Shown one piece after another: positions 23,415-31,800 of a stretch of DNA of 39,786 bases; the first letter of the stretch is position 1; every line of letters starts with the position of its first letter. The stretch is from contig JAIPBJ010000017.1 of assembly GCA_021739625.1 (NCBI GenBank), positions 1-39,786 on the forward strand. Reading direction: 5' to 3'. This DNA comes from Flavobacteriales bacterium (GTDB lineage Bacteria > Bacteroidota > Bacteroidia > UBA10329). The translations under genes were made by a program, and so were the position numbers. The notes under the pieces are model-generated. The model saw nothing but the letters and a program-made list of their open reading frames with translations. It was not told where the DNA came from and searched no databases.

Positions 23415-23422
23415 CGAAATTA
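23415..23422 (-). promoter_or_regulatory. -7-like element for the aminotransferase-TraB operon
   Basis: TAATTTCG on the minus strand (TAnnTTCG variant), ending 6 bases before the ATG. It supports the start at 23408 over the longer frame. Confidence 0.4.
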
Positions 23423-23505
23423 GGCAAAGGGAAAAGTGAAGCACATGCCAAGCCATGCCAGGCCTCTTTGTCTCAAACGAATTCCGCTCCGCCCCTGCGA
23501 AATCC

Positions 23506-23513
23506 TACTTTTG
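23506..23513 (+). promoter_or_regulatory. -7 element of the second TonB receptor gene
   Basis: TACTTTTG followed by CGCCCCT, 9 bases before ATG 23523. Same box and same discriminator as upstream of panD and tRNA-Phe. It also shows that the longer reading frame from 23436 is not the real start. Confidence 0.6.
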
Positions 23514-23522
23514 CGCCCCTAT

Positions 23523-25847
23523 ATGAATGTCATGGGAAAAATCAGGATACCGGCCTTCGCATTGCTTCTGACGCTTGTCAGCATTGCTGTCATGGCTCAG
23601 AACACGGGCAAGATCAAGGGCTTCGTTTATGAGAAGGACAATGGCGAACCGGTGCTATTCACCAACGTTTTCCTTCAGGGGACCAGCCTTGGCGCTTCCA
23701 CCGATGTCAATGGCTATTACCTCATCTCCAGTGTGCCCGCAGGCGATTACACGCTGATGGTGACCTATCTGGGCTACGACACTTTGAAAGTCCCTGTCAC
23801 AGTGGGTTCAAAGGAACTGGTGGCGCAGAACCTGTTCCTTTCTAAATCGAGCATCAGACTGGCGCAGGTAGAGATCAGTGCCGAGCGCGAGGAAGCACTC
23901 ACCGAGATCCGCACATCGGTCACCAAGCTCACGCCCAAGGAAATGAAGCAGTTGCCCAACGTGAGCGGAGAGAGCGATCTGGCACAGGTGCTTCAGATTC
24001 AGCCGGGGGTCATCTTCACGGGCGATCAGGGCGGGCAGCTCTACATACGTGGTGGTTCACCCATTCAGAACAAGGTGCTGTTGGATGGTATGATCATCTA
24101 CAACCCGTTCCACAGCATAGGTTTCTTCTCCGTGTTCGATACGGACATCATCAAGACGGCCGACATCTATACCGGAGGGTTCAATGCCGAGTATGGCGAC
24201 CGCATCTCGTCCATCATGGATGTGAAGACCCGCGATGGCAACAAGAAGCATTTCTCTGGAAAGTTGTCGGTCAACCCGTTCGGGGCCAACGTGCTGCTCG
24301 AAGGGCCCATCATCAAGATGAAGGAAGGCCGCGCCAGCAGTCTCACCTACCTCATCTCGGCCAAGACCTCCTATCTCGAACAGACATCGAAACTGCTCTA
24401 CTCTTATGCAGGAGAGGAGGGGCTTCCGTTCAACTTCACCGATGTGTTCGCCAAACTGTCCTACAACACCGAATCGGGCAGCAAGGTCAATCTTTTCGGG
24501 TTCAGTTTCAATGACCAGGTCACCTATCGTTCGGTGTCCGATTACCAGTGGAACTCGTACGGGGTGGGTAGCAATGTCATCATCGTGCCTCAGGGATCGG
24601 CAGTGCTGTTGGAGCCGTTCTTCAACTATTCGTCCTACCGCATCAAATTGGAGGAGGTGGGTCAGGCCGAGCGTTTCAGTCAGGTGGGCGGGTTCAACGG
24701 GGGTATGAACTTCACCTATTTCATGGGCAACAACGAGCTGAAGTTCGGCCCATTCCTCCAAGGATTCCAGACCCAGTACAAGTTCACCAACTCCTTAGGT
24801 CAAGAGATAGGTGGCGATGAGACCTTCAACTCGACCGATTTCGGGGTCTATGTCAAATACAAGTGGAATTTCAAGGAGCGTATCCTTGTCGAGCCGAGCT
24901 TCCGTCTGCACTACTATGCCTCGTTGGGCGTGGCATCCCCGGAACCCCGTTTGGGCATCAAGGTCAACATAACCAAATGGCTGCGGGTGAAGTATGCGTT
25001 CGGGCTCTTTGCCCAGAACATGATAGCTGCCAACAGCGACCGCGATGTGGTCAATCTGTTCTATGGTTTCCTTACTGCCCCCGAGAACCTGCCACGCACG
25101 TTCGATGGCGAGGAGGTGAAGGATCCGCTTCAGCGCGCCATGCACAACATCGTTGGAATTGAGCTGGACCTTGGCAAGCGGTTCAGCCTCAATGTGGAGG
25201 GCTATCTTAAGAATTTCACCCAGCTCTCCAACGTCAATCGCAACAAGCTCTATTCCGAGTCCAACACCGATCCTGAGATTCCCGAGACGCTCAAGCGCGA
25301 CTACATCATTGAGACAGGCAAGGCGATGGGCATCGACTTTGTGCTCAAATACAGCTACAAGCGGCTCTATCTATGGGCGGTCTACTCGTTGGGCGTGGTG
25401 ACCCGCTATGATGGGGTTCAGGAATACTACCCGCACTTCGACCGCAGGCACAACGTGAACCTTGTGGGGGCCTATACCTTCGGCAAGAATCTGAACTGGG
25501 AGGCCAGTGTGCGTTGGAATCTCGGATCGGGATTCCCATTCACCCAGACCGCAGGGTTCTATGAGAATCTTGTGCTTGATGGTGGCATTGGCACCGACAT
25601 CACCACCCAGAACGGCTATCTCGGAGTGGAATATGGCGAATTGAACAAGGGACGCCTGCCCTACTATCACCGCCTCGACCTCAGCGTGAAGCGCGACTTT
25701 GAGATTGGTCGAACCACCCTCGGTGCGGTCATCGGCATCACCAATGTCTATAACCGCGAGAACATATTCTTCATCGACCGCGTGAGCTACGACATCGTGA
25801 ACCAACTGCCCATCCTGCCAAGCCTTGGTATATCGTGGAGGTGGTAG
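23523..25847 (+). CDS. TonB-dependent receptor with carboxypeptidase-regulatory-like domain
   Basis: From ATG 23523 the protein is 774 residues: signal peptide (FALLLTLVSIAVMAQ), carboxypeptidase-regulatory-like domain at about 28-110 (KIKGFVYEKDNGEPVLFTN, DVNGYYLISSVPAGDYTL), a plug at about 120-225 (LAQVLQIQPGVIFTGDQGGQ, LYIRGGSPIQNKVLLDG, DIYTGGFNAEYGDRISS), then a beta-barrel. It is an outer-membrane active transporter or surface protein. No SusD partner follows, so it is not a typical Sus pair, and the substrate is unknown. A second in-frame ATG 9 bases later (MGKIR) is an alternative start. A G-rich heptad repeat lies right after its stop. Confidence 0.88.
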   Translation: MNVMGKIRIPAFALLLTLVSIAVMAQNTGKIKGFVYEKDNGEPVLFTNVFLQGTSLGASTDVNGYYLISSVPAGDYTLMVTYLGYDTLKVPVTVGSKELVAQNLFLSKSSIRLAQVEISAEREEALTEIRTSVTKLTPKEMKQLPNVSGESDLAQVLQIQPGVIFTGDQGGQLYIRGGSPIQNKVLLDGMIIYNPFHSIGFFSVFDTDIIKTADIYTGGFNAEYGDRISSIMDVKTRDGNKKHFSGKLSVNPFGANVLLEGPIIKMKEGRASSLTYLISAKTSYLEQTSKLLYSYAGEEGLPFNFTDVFAKLSYNTESGSKVNLFGFSFNDQVTYRSVSDYQWNSYGVGSNVIIVPQGSAVLLEPFFNYSSYRIKLEEVGQAERFSQVGGFNGGMNFTYFMGNNELKFGPFLQGFQTQYKFTNSLGQEIGGDETFNSTDFGVYVKYKWNFKERILVEPSFRLHYYASLGVASPEPRLGIKVNITKWLRVKYAFGLFAQNMIAANSDRDVVNLFYGFLTAPENLPRTFDGEEVKDPLQRAMHNIVGIELDLGKRFSLNVEGYLKNFTQLSNVNRNKLYSESNTDPEIPETLKRDYIIETGKAMGIDFVLKYSYKRLYLWAVYSLGVVTRYDGVQEYYPHFDRRHNVNLVGAYTFGKNLNWEASVRWNLGSGFPFTQTAGFYENLVLDGGIGTDITTQNGYLGVEYGELNKGRLPYYHRLDLSVKRDFEIGRTTLGAVIGITNVYNRENIFFIDRVSYDIVNQLPILPSLGISWRW

Positions 25848-25851
25848 AAGC

Positions 25852-25886
25852 GGGGACCGGGGACAAGGGGCGAGGGACGGGGGGGT
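25852..25886 (+). repeat. G-rich degenerate heptanucleotide repeat, potential G-quadruplex
   Basis: Five 7-base units, GGGGACC / GGGGACA / AGGGGCG / AGGGACG / GGGGGGT, begin 4 bases after the receptor stop. They contain five G-tracts of 3-7 Gs with short spacers, fitting the G-quadruplex pattern. The rest of 25848-25957 has no gene. Confidence 0.8.
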
Positions 25887-25957
25887 GTTCCGAAGCGTCA
25901 TACCGCCAGCCTTGTTCCGACTGTCGTGACTTTCGATGCTGTCCTACTGATGTTTGA

Positions 25958-26599
25958 ATGAACTTCTTTCCACCTGAAATAGACGCCTACGCTGAAGCCT
26001 TCACCCGCGCGGAGGGCGAGGTGCTGGCGGCACTCAACCGCGAGACGTGGGCCAAGGTGCTCACCCCACGCATGCTATCAGGTCATCTTCAGGGACAGGT
26101 GCTCAGAATGTTCTCCATGATGATGCGCCCGAAGTCCGTTCTGGAGATCGGCACCTACACTGGCTATTCGGCCATCTGCCTGGCCGAGGGACTTGCCGAG
26201 GACGGAAAGCTCATCACCATCGACATCAATGAGGAATTGCATGACATGGTGCTGCGCTATTTGGAGATGGCCGGCCTCACCGGTCGGGTCAGCGCCATAG
26301 TGGGCAATGCGCTGGAGGTGATCCCCACGCTCCAAGGCACGTTCGACCTTGTGTTCATCGATGCAGACAAGGAGAACTATGCCACCTATTTCGACCTCGT
26401 CATAGACCGAACGGCATCTGGAGGGTTCATCATTGCCGACAATGTGCTGTGGAGCGGCAAAGTCCTGCTGGCCGATTCTGAACTCGACCGCGAGACCATC
26501 GCGCTCAAGGACTTTGCCAGGAAACTGAAGGACGACCCCCGTGTGGAGACCGTGCTGTTGCCCATCCGTGACGGACTGCTGGTGGCGAGAAAGGTGTGA
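25958..26599 (+). CDS. Class I SAM-dependent O-methyltransferase (catechol/caffeoyl-CoA OMT-like)
   Basis: A 213-residue protein with the Methyltransf_3 layout. The SAM motif VLEIGTYTGYSAICLAEGL is at about 61-79, the acidic ITIDINEE follows, FDLVFIDADKENYATYF contains the metal-binding Asp, and GGFIIADNVLWSGKV follows with conserved D-N. These are the features of metal-dependent O-methyltransferases that act on catechol-like substrates. No biosynthetic neighbours point to a substrate; the two glycosyltransferases downstream start about 100 bases later. Confidence 0.92.
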   Translation: MNFFPPEIDAYAEAFTRAEGEVLAALNRETWAKVLTPRMLSGHLQGQVLRMFSMMMRPKSVLEIGTYTGYSAICLAEGLAEDGKLITIDINEELHDMVLRYLEMAGLTGRVSAIVGNALEVIPTLQGTFDLVFIDADKENYATYFDLVIDRTASGGFIIADNVLWSGKVLLADSELDRETIALKDFARKLKDDPRVETVLLPIRDGLLVARKV

Positions 26600-26702
26600 C
26601 GGTTCAGATAGGATTCCGCTGAATTTGCCGTAATTCGCCCTTCCTCAATCCCTGCCCATCGCCCGACTTTACTCCATTGTTTTCTGAAAGTCAAAGGCTA
26701 CC

Positions 26703-27788
26703 TTGAAAAGGGCAATCGTATCCGTCATCAACGACCTTGTCACCGATCAGCGCGTGCATCGTCACTGCCTCACTTTGCAGGGTGCGGGTTTTGATGTGCT
26801 GCTCATCGGTAGGATTCACGATGGTAGCCTGCCACTTGAGGTTCGCTCGTATAGGACCCACCGCATGAGGCTGCCCTTCGACCGTGGCCCACTGTTCTAC
26901 GCCAGTTTCAACATCGCGCTGCTGTTCCAACTGCTGTTCCGAAGGGCGGACCTCCTGTTCGCGAACGACCTCGACACGCTGCTGCCCAATTTTATTGTTT
27001 CACGGATCAAAAGGAGTCGTCTCATCTACGATAGCCACGAGTTCTTCACCGAGGTGCCCGAACTTGTTCATCGCCCACGGACACGGGCCGTATGGGAATG
27101 GCTGGAAGGTCTCCTTGTGCCGCGACTGCAACATGCCTTCACTGTCAGTCTGGCCATTGCAGACGCATATTCGGTGAAGTATGGCGTGCGGTTCCAAGTT
27201 GTCAGGAACATGCCTCGCCTTGGTGAAAGGCCTCCGGCAGAACCTGAGCAACCGCCCGTCATTCTCTATCAGGGCGCGGTGAATCTTGGGCGTGGCATTG
27301 ACCTCGCCATCCGGGCCATGCAATATCTGGACAGCGCGGTGCTGCGCATTGCTGGAACAGGAGACGTGTTGGAAGACATGCTGCGATTGACGCAGGAATT
27401 GAACCTCACCGACCGCGTGCAGTTCCTTGGCCGTGTGCCTTTCGCCCAACTGGCCGACATCACCCGAACGGCCAGCATCGGCCTGTCCATTGAGGAGGAT
27501 CTCGGGCTCAACTACCGCCATGCGTTGCCCAACAAACTTTTCGACTACATGCATGCCGGTGTTCCTGTGCTGGTCTCCGATCTTCCTGCCATGCGCCAGA
27601 TGGTGGAAGACCATGGGGTAGGGGAGGTGCTGCTTTCCAGAGGCCCCGGGCATCTTTCCGAACAATTGAAATCCATGTTGGACATAGGAAAACAGGCCAC
27701 TTGGCGGGCCAACTGCCGCAATGCCGCCAAGCAGCTCAATTGGCAAAGTGAGGTCAGGGTATTGGAGAAGATCCTTGCTGGGAACTGA
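26703..27788 (+). CDS. Glycosyltransferase, GT4-type
   Basis: A 361-residue GT-B enzyme. The N-terminal domain begins AIVSVINDLVTDQRVHRH and has LLFANDLDTLLPN and LIYDSHEFFTEVPEL. The C-terminal nucleotide-sugar domain has VILYQGAVNLGRGIDLAIRA, then RIAGTGDVLEDM, VQFLGRVPFAQLADI and the acidic GT4 stretch SIEEDLGLNYRHALPNKLFD. It probably transfers a sugar in surface-polysaccharide or glycolipid assembly on the cytoplasmic side. Start appears to be TTG 26703 (TTG AAA AGG). The stop overlaps the next start by one base (TGATG), so the two enzymes are translated together. Confidence 0.88.
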   Translation: MKRAIVSVINDLVTDQRVHRHCLTLQGAGFDVLLIGRIHDGSLPLEVRSYRTHRMRLPFDRGPLFYASFNIALLFQLLFRRADLLFANDLDTLLPNFIVSRIKRSRLIYDSHEFFTEVPELVHRPRTRAVWEWLEGLLVPRLQHAFTVSLAIADAYSVKYGVRFQVVRNMPRLGERPPAEPEQPPVILYQGAVNLGRGIDLAIRAMQYLDSAVLRIAGTGDVLEDMLRLTQELNLTDRVQFLGRVPFAQLADITRTASIGLSIEEDLGLNYRHALPNKLFDYMHAGVPVLVSDLPAMRQMVEDHGVGEVLLSRGPGHLSEQLKSMLDIGKQATWRANCRNAAKQLNWQSEVRVLEKILAGN

Positions 27789-28909
27789 TGGGGAATCACC
27801 TGCATATCATTTCGTTCGATGTTCCTTGGCCCGCCAACTACGGAGGGGTCATTGACGTGTTTTACAAGGTGAAGGCGTTGGCCGAATCGGGGGTGAGAAT
27901 CCATCTGCATTGCTTTGAGTACGGGCGCAGACCTGCACCTGAACTGGACGGTCTCTGCGAAAGCGTCCATTACTACAGACGCCATACCGGCCAGCGGCAG
28001 CTCTTTCTCAAGAAACCATACATAGTGGTGACCCGCGAGTCGGAGGAACTGATTGACAACCTGCTGCGCGATGATTTTCCTATCCTTTATGAGGGATTGC
28101 ACACCTGTCTCACCCTGCCTGATGAGCGGTTGGTGGAACGCCATAAGGTGGTGCGCACACACAACATCGAGCACCATTATTATGAAAATCTGGCCAAGGT
28201 GGAACGCAATCCGTTCAAACGCTACTACTTCAACATCGAGGCCGAGAAGTTGAAACGGTTCGAGAAAGTGCTGTGCAATGCGCAGGGCGTGGCAGCCATC
28301 TCGCAGGCCGATGCCGATGCGCTGACCGACCGTTATCCTGATGTCCGTCACATCACCGCCTTTCATCCCAACAATGAAGTGGAATCGAAGGTCGGGAGGG
28401 GCGATCACTGCCTCTATCATGGCAATCTCGAAGTTGGAGAGAACAACATTGCAGCGCTGTATCTGGTGCGCAGGATATTCTCCAAGACCCGTATTCCGCT
28501 CATCATTGCAGGCAACCGTCCTTCCGGTGAGCTCAAGGCCGAAGTGGCCAAGTATCCGAATATTGAACTGCGGGTCAGCCTTGCCACAGACTCCATTCAC
28601 GACCTCATCCGCAATGCGCAGGTCAACGTGCTGCCCACGTTTCAGGCCACGGGCATCAAACTCAAACTCTTGGCCGCCCTGTTCATGGGCCGTCATTGCG
28701 TGGTGAACAGCCCGATGGTCGATCGCACCGGTCTGGAGGCGCTGTGCCGGGTCGAGGACAGCGACAGGCGTTTCATCGAAGCGGTAGAGGATCTGTTCGC
28801 ACGAGATTTCGCTTCATCCGACATTGAAAGACGACAGGCCGTGCTCCTGTCAAAGTTCTCCAATTCGGCAGCAGCGGAGAAACTCTCAGCCATGCTTTTC
28901 CAGAATTGA
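27788..28909 (+). CDS. Glycosyltransferase, GT4-like, second of a coupled pair
   Basis: A 373-residue GT-B protein. N-terminus HIISFDVPWPANYGGVIDVF with the glycine-rich acceptor-side loop; middle VRTHNIEHHYYENLAKVE, VAAISQADADALTDRYP; C-terminal HCLYHGNLEVGENNIAALYL, IIAGNRPS and VNVLPTFQATGIKLKLLAALF, in place of the usual E-x7-E motif. It overlaps the upstream glycosyltransferase by one base. The pair is likely to act on the same glycan. Donor and acceptor are unknown. Confidence 0.85.
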   Translation: MGNHLHIISFDVPWPANYGGVIDVFYKVKALAESGVRIHLHCFEYGRRPAPELDGLCESVHYYRRHTGQRQLFLKKPYIVVTRESEELIDNLLRDDFPILYEGLHTCLTLPDERLVERHKVVRTHNIEHHYYENLAKVERNPFKRYYFNIEAEKLKRFEKVLCNAQGVAAISQADADALTDRYPDVRHITAFHPNNEVESKVGRGDHCLYHGNLEVGENNIAALYLVRRIFSKTRIPLIIAGNRPSGELKAEVAKYPNIELRVSLATDSIHDLIRNAQVNVLPTFQATGIKLKLLAALFMGRHCVVNSPMVDRTGLEALCRVEDSDRRFIEAVEDLFARDFASSDIERRQAVLLSKFSNSAAAEKLSAMLFQN

Positions 28910-28942
28910 TTGCAGGGCGAATCTGCACCGGCCGTGAAAGTC

Positions 28943-28950
28943 TAATTTTG
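28943..28950 (+). promoter_or_regulatory. -7 element for the esterase gene
   Basis: TAATTTTG followed by CGG, 17 bases before ATG 28968; exact TAnnTTTG match. Confidence 0.55.
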
Positions 28951-28967
28951 CGGAACGTCCACTGTTC

Positions 28968-30185
28968 ATGCTCCGAGTCCTTTCTGCATCGGTCATTGCC
29001 TTCTGCCTTCTGGCAATCGCCTCTTGCAAGGATTCGTCCGACTATCCGGGGCTGAGTTCCGTTCCGGATTTCGGTTCCAATCCGGGCAGCTTGGACATGT
29101 TCATGTTCGCCCCAACATCGCCCACTGCCGATATGCCCCTTGTGGTGGCCCTGCACGGGTGCAGCCAGTCTGCGGCAGACATGGCCGACCTCACGCGGTG
29201 GAATGACCTTGGAGAACGCCATGGCTTCTATGTCATCTATCCTGAGCAGCGCACGCTGAACAACGTATCGCTGTGCTTCAACTGGTTCCAGACTGGTGAC
29301 ATCGAACGCAATGAGGGCGAGTCGCGCTCCATCAGGAGCATGGTCCAGCACATGCTGCTCAATTATCCTATCGACCCCCAGCGCGTCTATGTCACTGGAC
29401 TTTCGGCAGGTGGGGCCATGACCACCGTGATGCTCGCCTGCTATCCCGAGATGTTCGCTGCCGGGGCGGTGCATGCCGGAGGGCCCTACAAGGCGGCCAC
29501 CGACATGTGGCAGAGCATTTCGGCCCTGGCAGGCAATGTGAGCAAGAGCGGGGACGAGTGGGGAAATCTGGTACGCGGGCAGAACCTCGATTTCACAGGC
29601 AGCTATCCACGGGTCTCCGTCTTTCATGGCACCAGCGACAATGTGGTCAATCCCAACAACGCGGCCGAGACCGTGAAACAGTGGGCCAACGTGCATGGCA
29701 CCGATGCCGTGGCCGATGTGGCCACCAACGGTTTTCAGGGTGCGGCCGATGTGCAGCAGGCCATCTATCTCGATGCCGATGGCAATGAGGTGGTGGTGCG
29801 GTACACCATCAACGACATGGGCCACGCCATTGCGGTGAATTCGGGGGCCTGCCGCAATCAGGGAGGAAGCACTTCGACCTACGCCACCGAGAAGGGATTC
29901 TTCTCCACCTATTGGTCTGCCCGGTTCTTCGGTCTGGTGCCGGACCTTCGGGTGGCCGGGCCCGATACGGTCGCAGCAGGTCAGACCGGTCTGGTCTATT
30001 CCGTTCCGCATACCGATGGATCCACCTATGTGTGGCAGCTTCCTGTGGGCTGCACGGTGACTGAAGGGGCGGGCTCTGGCTCCATCACCGTGAGCTGGGG
30101 CCAAGTGCCGGGCGCGGTGGCCTGCACCGAGACCGATACGATCGGATGCAGCTATCCGATGGAATCCCTGTCGGTCAGTTTCTGA
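28968..30185 (+). CDS. Lipoprotein esterase, PHB-depolymerase/feruloyl-esterase (LpqC-like) family with C-terminal PKD-like domain
   Basis: A 405-residue protein with a lipoprotein signal (lipidated C20 in AIASCKD). The alpha/beta-hydrolase part has LVVALHGCSQSAADM (oxyanion region), FYVIYPEQ, CFNWFQ, nucleophile S146 in VTGLSAGGAM, then VFHGTSDNVVNP (acid) and NDMGHAIAV (catalytic His). After about residue 325 a short Ig/PKD-like module follows (VAAGQTGLVYSVPHTDGSTY, then VTVSWG-like strands). Such enzymes hydrolyse polyesters or feruloyl esters outside the cytoplasm. Here it would be anchored to the outer membrane or face the periplasm. Substrate is not known. Confidence 0.85.
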   Translation: MLRVLSASVIAFCLLAIASCKDSSDYPGLSSVPDFGSNPGSLDMFMFAPTSPTADMPLVVALHGCSQSAADMADLTRWNDLGERHGFYVIYPEQRTLNNVSLCFNWFQTGDIERNEGESRSIRSMVQHMLLNYPIDPQRVYVTGLSAGGAMTTVMLACYPEMFAAGAVHAGGPYKAATDMWQSISALAGNVSKSGDEWGNLVRGQNLDFTGSYPRVSVFHGTSDNVVNPNNAAETVKQWANVHGTDAVADVATNGFQGAADVQQAIYLDADGNEVVVRYTINDMGHAIAVNSGACRNQGGSTSTYATEKGFFSTYWSARFFGLVPDLRVAGPDTVAAGQTGLVYSVPHTDGSTYVWQLPVGCTVTEGAGSGSITVSWGQVPGAVACTETDTIGCSYPMESLSVSF

Positions 30186-30257
30186 ACTGCCATGAGGATG
30201 GTGGCAGAAGATTTCATGGTCGCGCAATCCGGTCCTTATCGGTTCGGATGCATTTAT

Positions 30258-30265
30258 TACTTTTG
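30258..30265 (+). promoter_or_regulatory. -7 element of the tRNA-Phe gene
   Basis: TACTTTTG followed by CGCCCCG, 14 bases upstream of the mature tRNA 5' end. A stable-RNA gene with the same box as several mRNAs confirms that this is the core promoter element. Confidence 0.6.
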
Positions 30266-30279
30266 CGCCCCGCTGAGAA

Positions 30280-30352
30280 GGTACCATAGCTCAGTTGGTA
30301 GAGCAATGGACTGAAAATCCATGTGTCGCTGGTTCGACTCCAGCTGGTACCA
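30280..30352 (+). tRNA. tRNA-Phe (anticodon GAA)
   Basis: A 73-nt cloverleaf. Acceptor GGTACCA pairs with TGGTACC, D-arm GCTC/GAGC, anticodon stem ATGGA/TCCAT with loop CTGAAAA (GAA at 30313-30315), variable GTGTC, T-arm GCTGG/CCAGC with TTCGACT, discriminator A. The 3' CCA is not fully encoded. Confidence 0.97.
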
Positions 30353-30355
30353 CTG

Positions 30356-30389
30356 GCCCCGATTCCGCAAGGAGTCGGGGCTTTTTTTT
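30356..30389 (+). terminator. Rho-independent terminator of tRNA-Phe
   Basis: GCCCCGATTCC, loop GCAA and GGAGTCGGGGC form an 11-bp stem with one G-T pair, followed by eight T's. Confidence 0.95.
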
Positions 30390-30448
30390 GCGCATCAGCA
30401 ACGCTCCGATGCCGTTGTTGGCTTGCTCATCATACTTCACCCCCCCGC

Positions 30449-30877
30449 TCAATTGTCCATCGCCCCCTGCTCGATCCATGAGCGGATGGACAGCAGTTCC
30501 TCGGTGGTGATCACCCCGTTGGGGGGCATCGCCAGACCGAATTCCCCCGAGCTGATCACCTTGTGCCACAGCACCGAGGCCATGGGGTCGTAGGGCACCA
30601 CCCGTTTCTCGGGCGGATAGCCTGTGGAGGTCACATTCACCAGTTCAGCGTAGGCGTTGTGCAGGCCCAGGTCCATGCCGCCATTGGGCGGATGGCACAC
30701 CCAGCAGTGCTGAATAAAGATGGGCAGCACCACATCGGCAAAGCTCACCGTGTCGAATCCGTTGATGGTGTCCAAGGGCGGCTGCACATAGAAAGGCCCT
30801 TCGTCCTTCGCGCAGCCCTGTGTGAGCAGCAAGGTCAGTATGGCAATGACGGCAACTGGAAAAAGCAGATCCTTCAT
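30449..30877 (-). CDS. Monoheme cytochrome c lipoprotein
   Basis: From ATG 30877 the protein has 142 residues, with a lipoprotein signal (lipidated C22 in LLTQGCAKD). One haem-c motif CWVCH is at 58-62, followed by PPNGGMDLGLHNAY. A likely distal methionine lies in FGLAMPPNGVITTEE, and SIRSWIEQGA is the usual C-terminal helix of such small cytochromes ('planctomycete-type' c). It is the last gene of the five-gene run and overlaps the DUF5777 stop by ATGA. It should be attached to the outer membrane, facing either side. Confidence 0.85.
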   Translation of the reverse strand: MKDLLFPVAVIAILTLLLTQGCAKDEGPFYVQPPLDTINGFDTVSFADVVLPIFIQHCWVCHPPNGGMDLGLHNAYAELVNVTSTGYPPEKRVVPYDPMASVLWHKVISSGEFGLAMPPNGVITTEELLSIRSWIEQGAMDN

Positions 30878-31800
30878 GGACGGGGTCTTCGGGGTTTGAG
30901 CCACAGCACGCGGCCTATGTTGAATCCCAGCAGGAAGTATCCCTTGTCATACCTCTCCGATGGAAGCGAATAGAGCCTATGCTCAATGATCTCGGTGCTT
31001 GTGCTCAGCACGATCTGAAACACGTGGCCCGCGGTGGCGATCTCGTATGCGATGGAGAACGGGTCGAGATGCGAGCCTTGCTGACGGCCGAACACCACCG
31101 GGGCATACTCGAACAGAATCGATCCCTTGGGCGACACTTTGACCCGACCGCTGATGGGCAATGCCACCGTGAGGTTCGACATGTAGGGCGGGGCAAGGTT
31201 CCTGTAGGTGACTATCGGGGCCAGTTGCAGTGAGAAATGCTGCCCGAACTTCCGCGCCACCATGGCCTGCGCGGCATAGTACATGCGGTGCTCGAACCGA
31301 TATTCGAAAGGGGTCACGCTGTCGGCAAAGAAATCGCGGTCGGTCACCACCGGGAACTCGTCCGTCATGATGGCCGCATTGAGATAGGCTGATACCGACA
31401 CGGGCACATGGTTGTCCACGGTCTGTTTCAGAATGCGGAATTTGCCGCCAAGGTCCACCATCTTGCTGTTCTTGCTGCGTCCCAGGTCGGCCTGAAACCA
31501 CTTGCAGAACGCGTAGGAGAACCCGAAGCGGATGTTGGCCGGAAGGTCGAACCCCAGAAACTGCATATAGCTCTGCTTGTCGGGCCCTATGGCCCCGAAC
31601 CGGTGTTGGATGGTGATGCCGAATCCCCGCGTGCGCGGCAGCAGGTCCGCACTTTGGCTGTTAATCACCGTTTGGCCCGCAAATACGTGGTTCACGGGTT
31701 CATGCACGGAAGGGGCGACAGCATCCTGCGCCTGCACCGGAATGCTCGCGCACAGCAGCATTGTGGCTACGGAAAGTACGAGGTGGCGTGCTCCCATCAT
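30874..31800 (-). CDS. DUF5777-family outer-membrane beta-barrel protein
   Basis: About 308 residues from ATG 31800 (a second ATG follows directly at 31797). A signal peptide (LVLSVATMLLCASIPVQAQ) is followed by the DUF5777 pattern: VFAGQTVINSQSADLLPRT, GFGITIQHRFG, IRFGFSYAFCKWFQADLG, VARKFGQHFSLQLAPIVTY, then GHVFQIVLSTSTEIIEH and GYFLLGFNIGRVLWL. It is a small beta-barrel predicted in the outer membrane. DUF5777 genes often sit beside cytochrome c genes, and here it lies between two. Both ends overlap its neighbours (cytochrome stop at 31797; next start at 30877), so it is translationally coupled. Confidence 0.85.
   Translation of the reverse strand: MMGARHLVLSVATMLLCASIPVQAQDAVAPSVHEPVNHVFAGQTVINSQSADLLPRTRGFGITIQHRFGAIGPDKQSYMQFLGFDLPANIRFGFSYAFCKWFQADLGRSKNSKMVDLGGKFRILKQTVDNHVPVSVSAYLNAAIMTDEFPVVTDRDFFADSVTPFEYRFEHRMYYAAQAMVARKFGQHFSLQLAPIVTYRNLAPPYMSNLTVALPISGRVKVSPKGSILFEYAPVVFGRQQGSHLDPFSIAYEIATAGHVFQIVLSTSTEIIEHRLYSLPSERYDKGYFLLGFNIGRVLWLKPRRPRP

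Noticed and set aside
28773-30287. 504-codon minus-strand open frame over the esterase gene
   Set aside because: His/Gly-rich shadow of the esterase; the plus strand has signal peptide, catalytic motifs and promoter.
30258-30389. tRNA-Phe as an attachment site for an integrated element
   Set aside because: No integrase gene or direct repeat of the tRNA 3' end is found nearby; the tRNA is followed directly by its own terminator.
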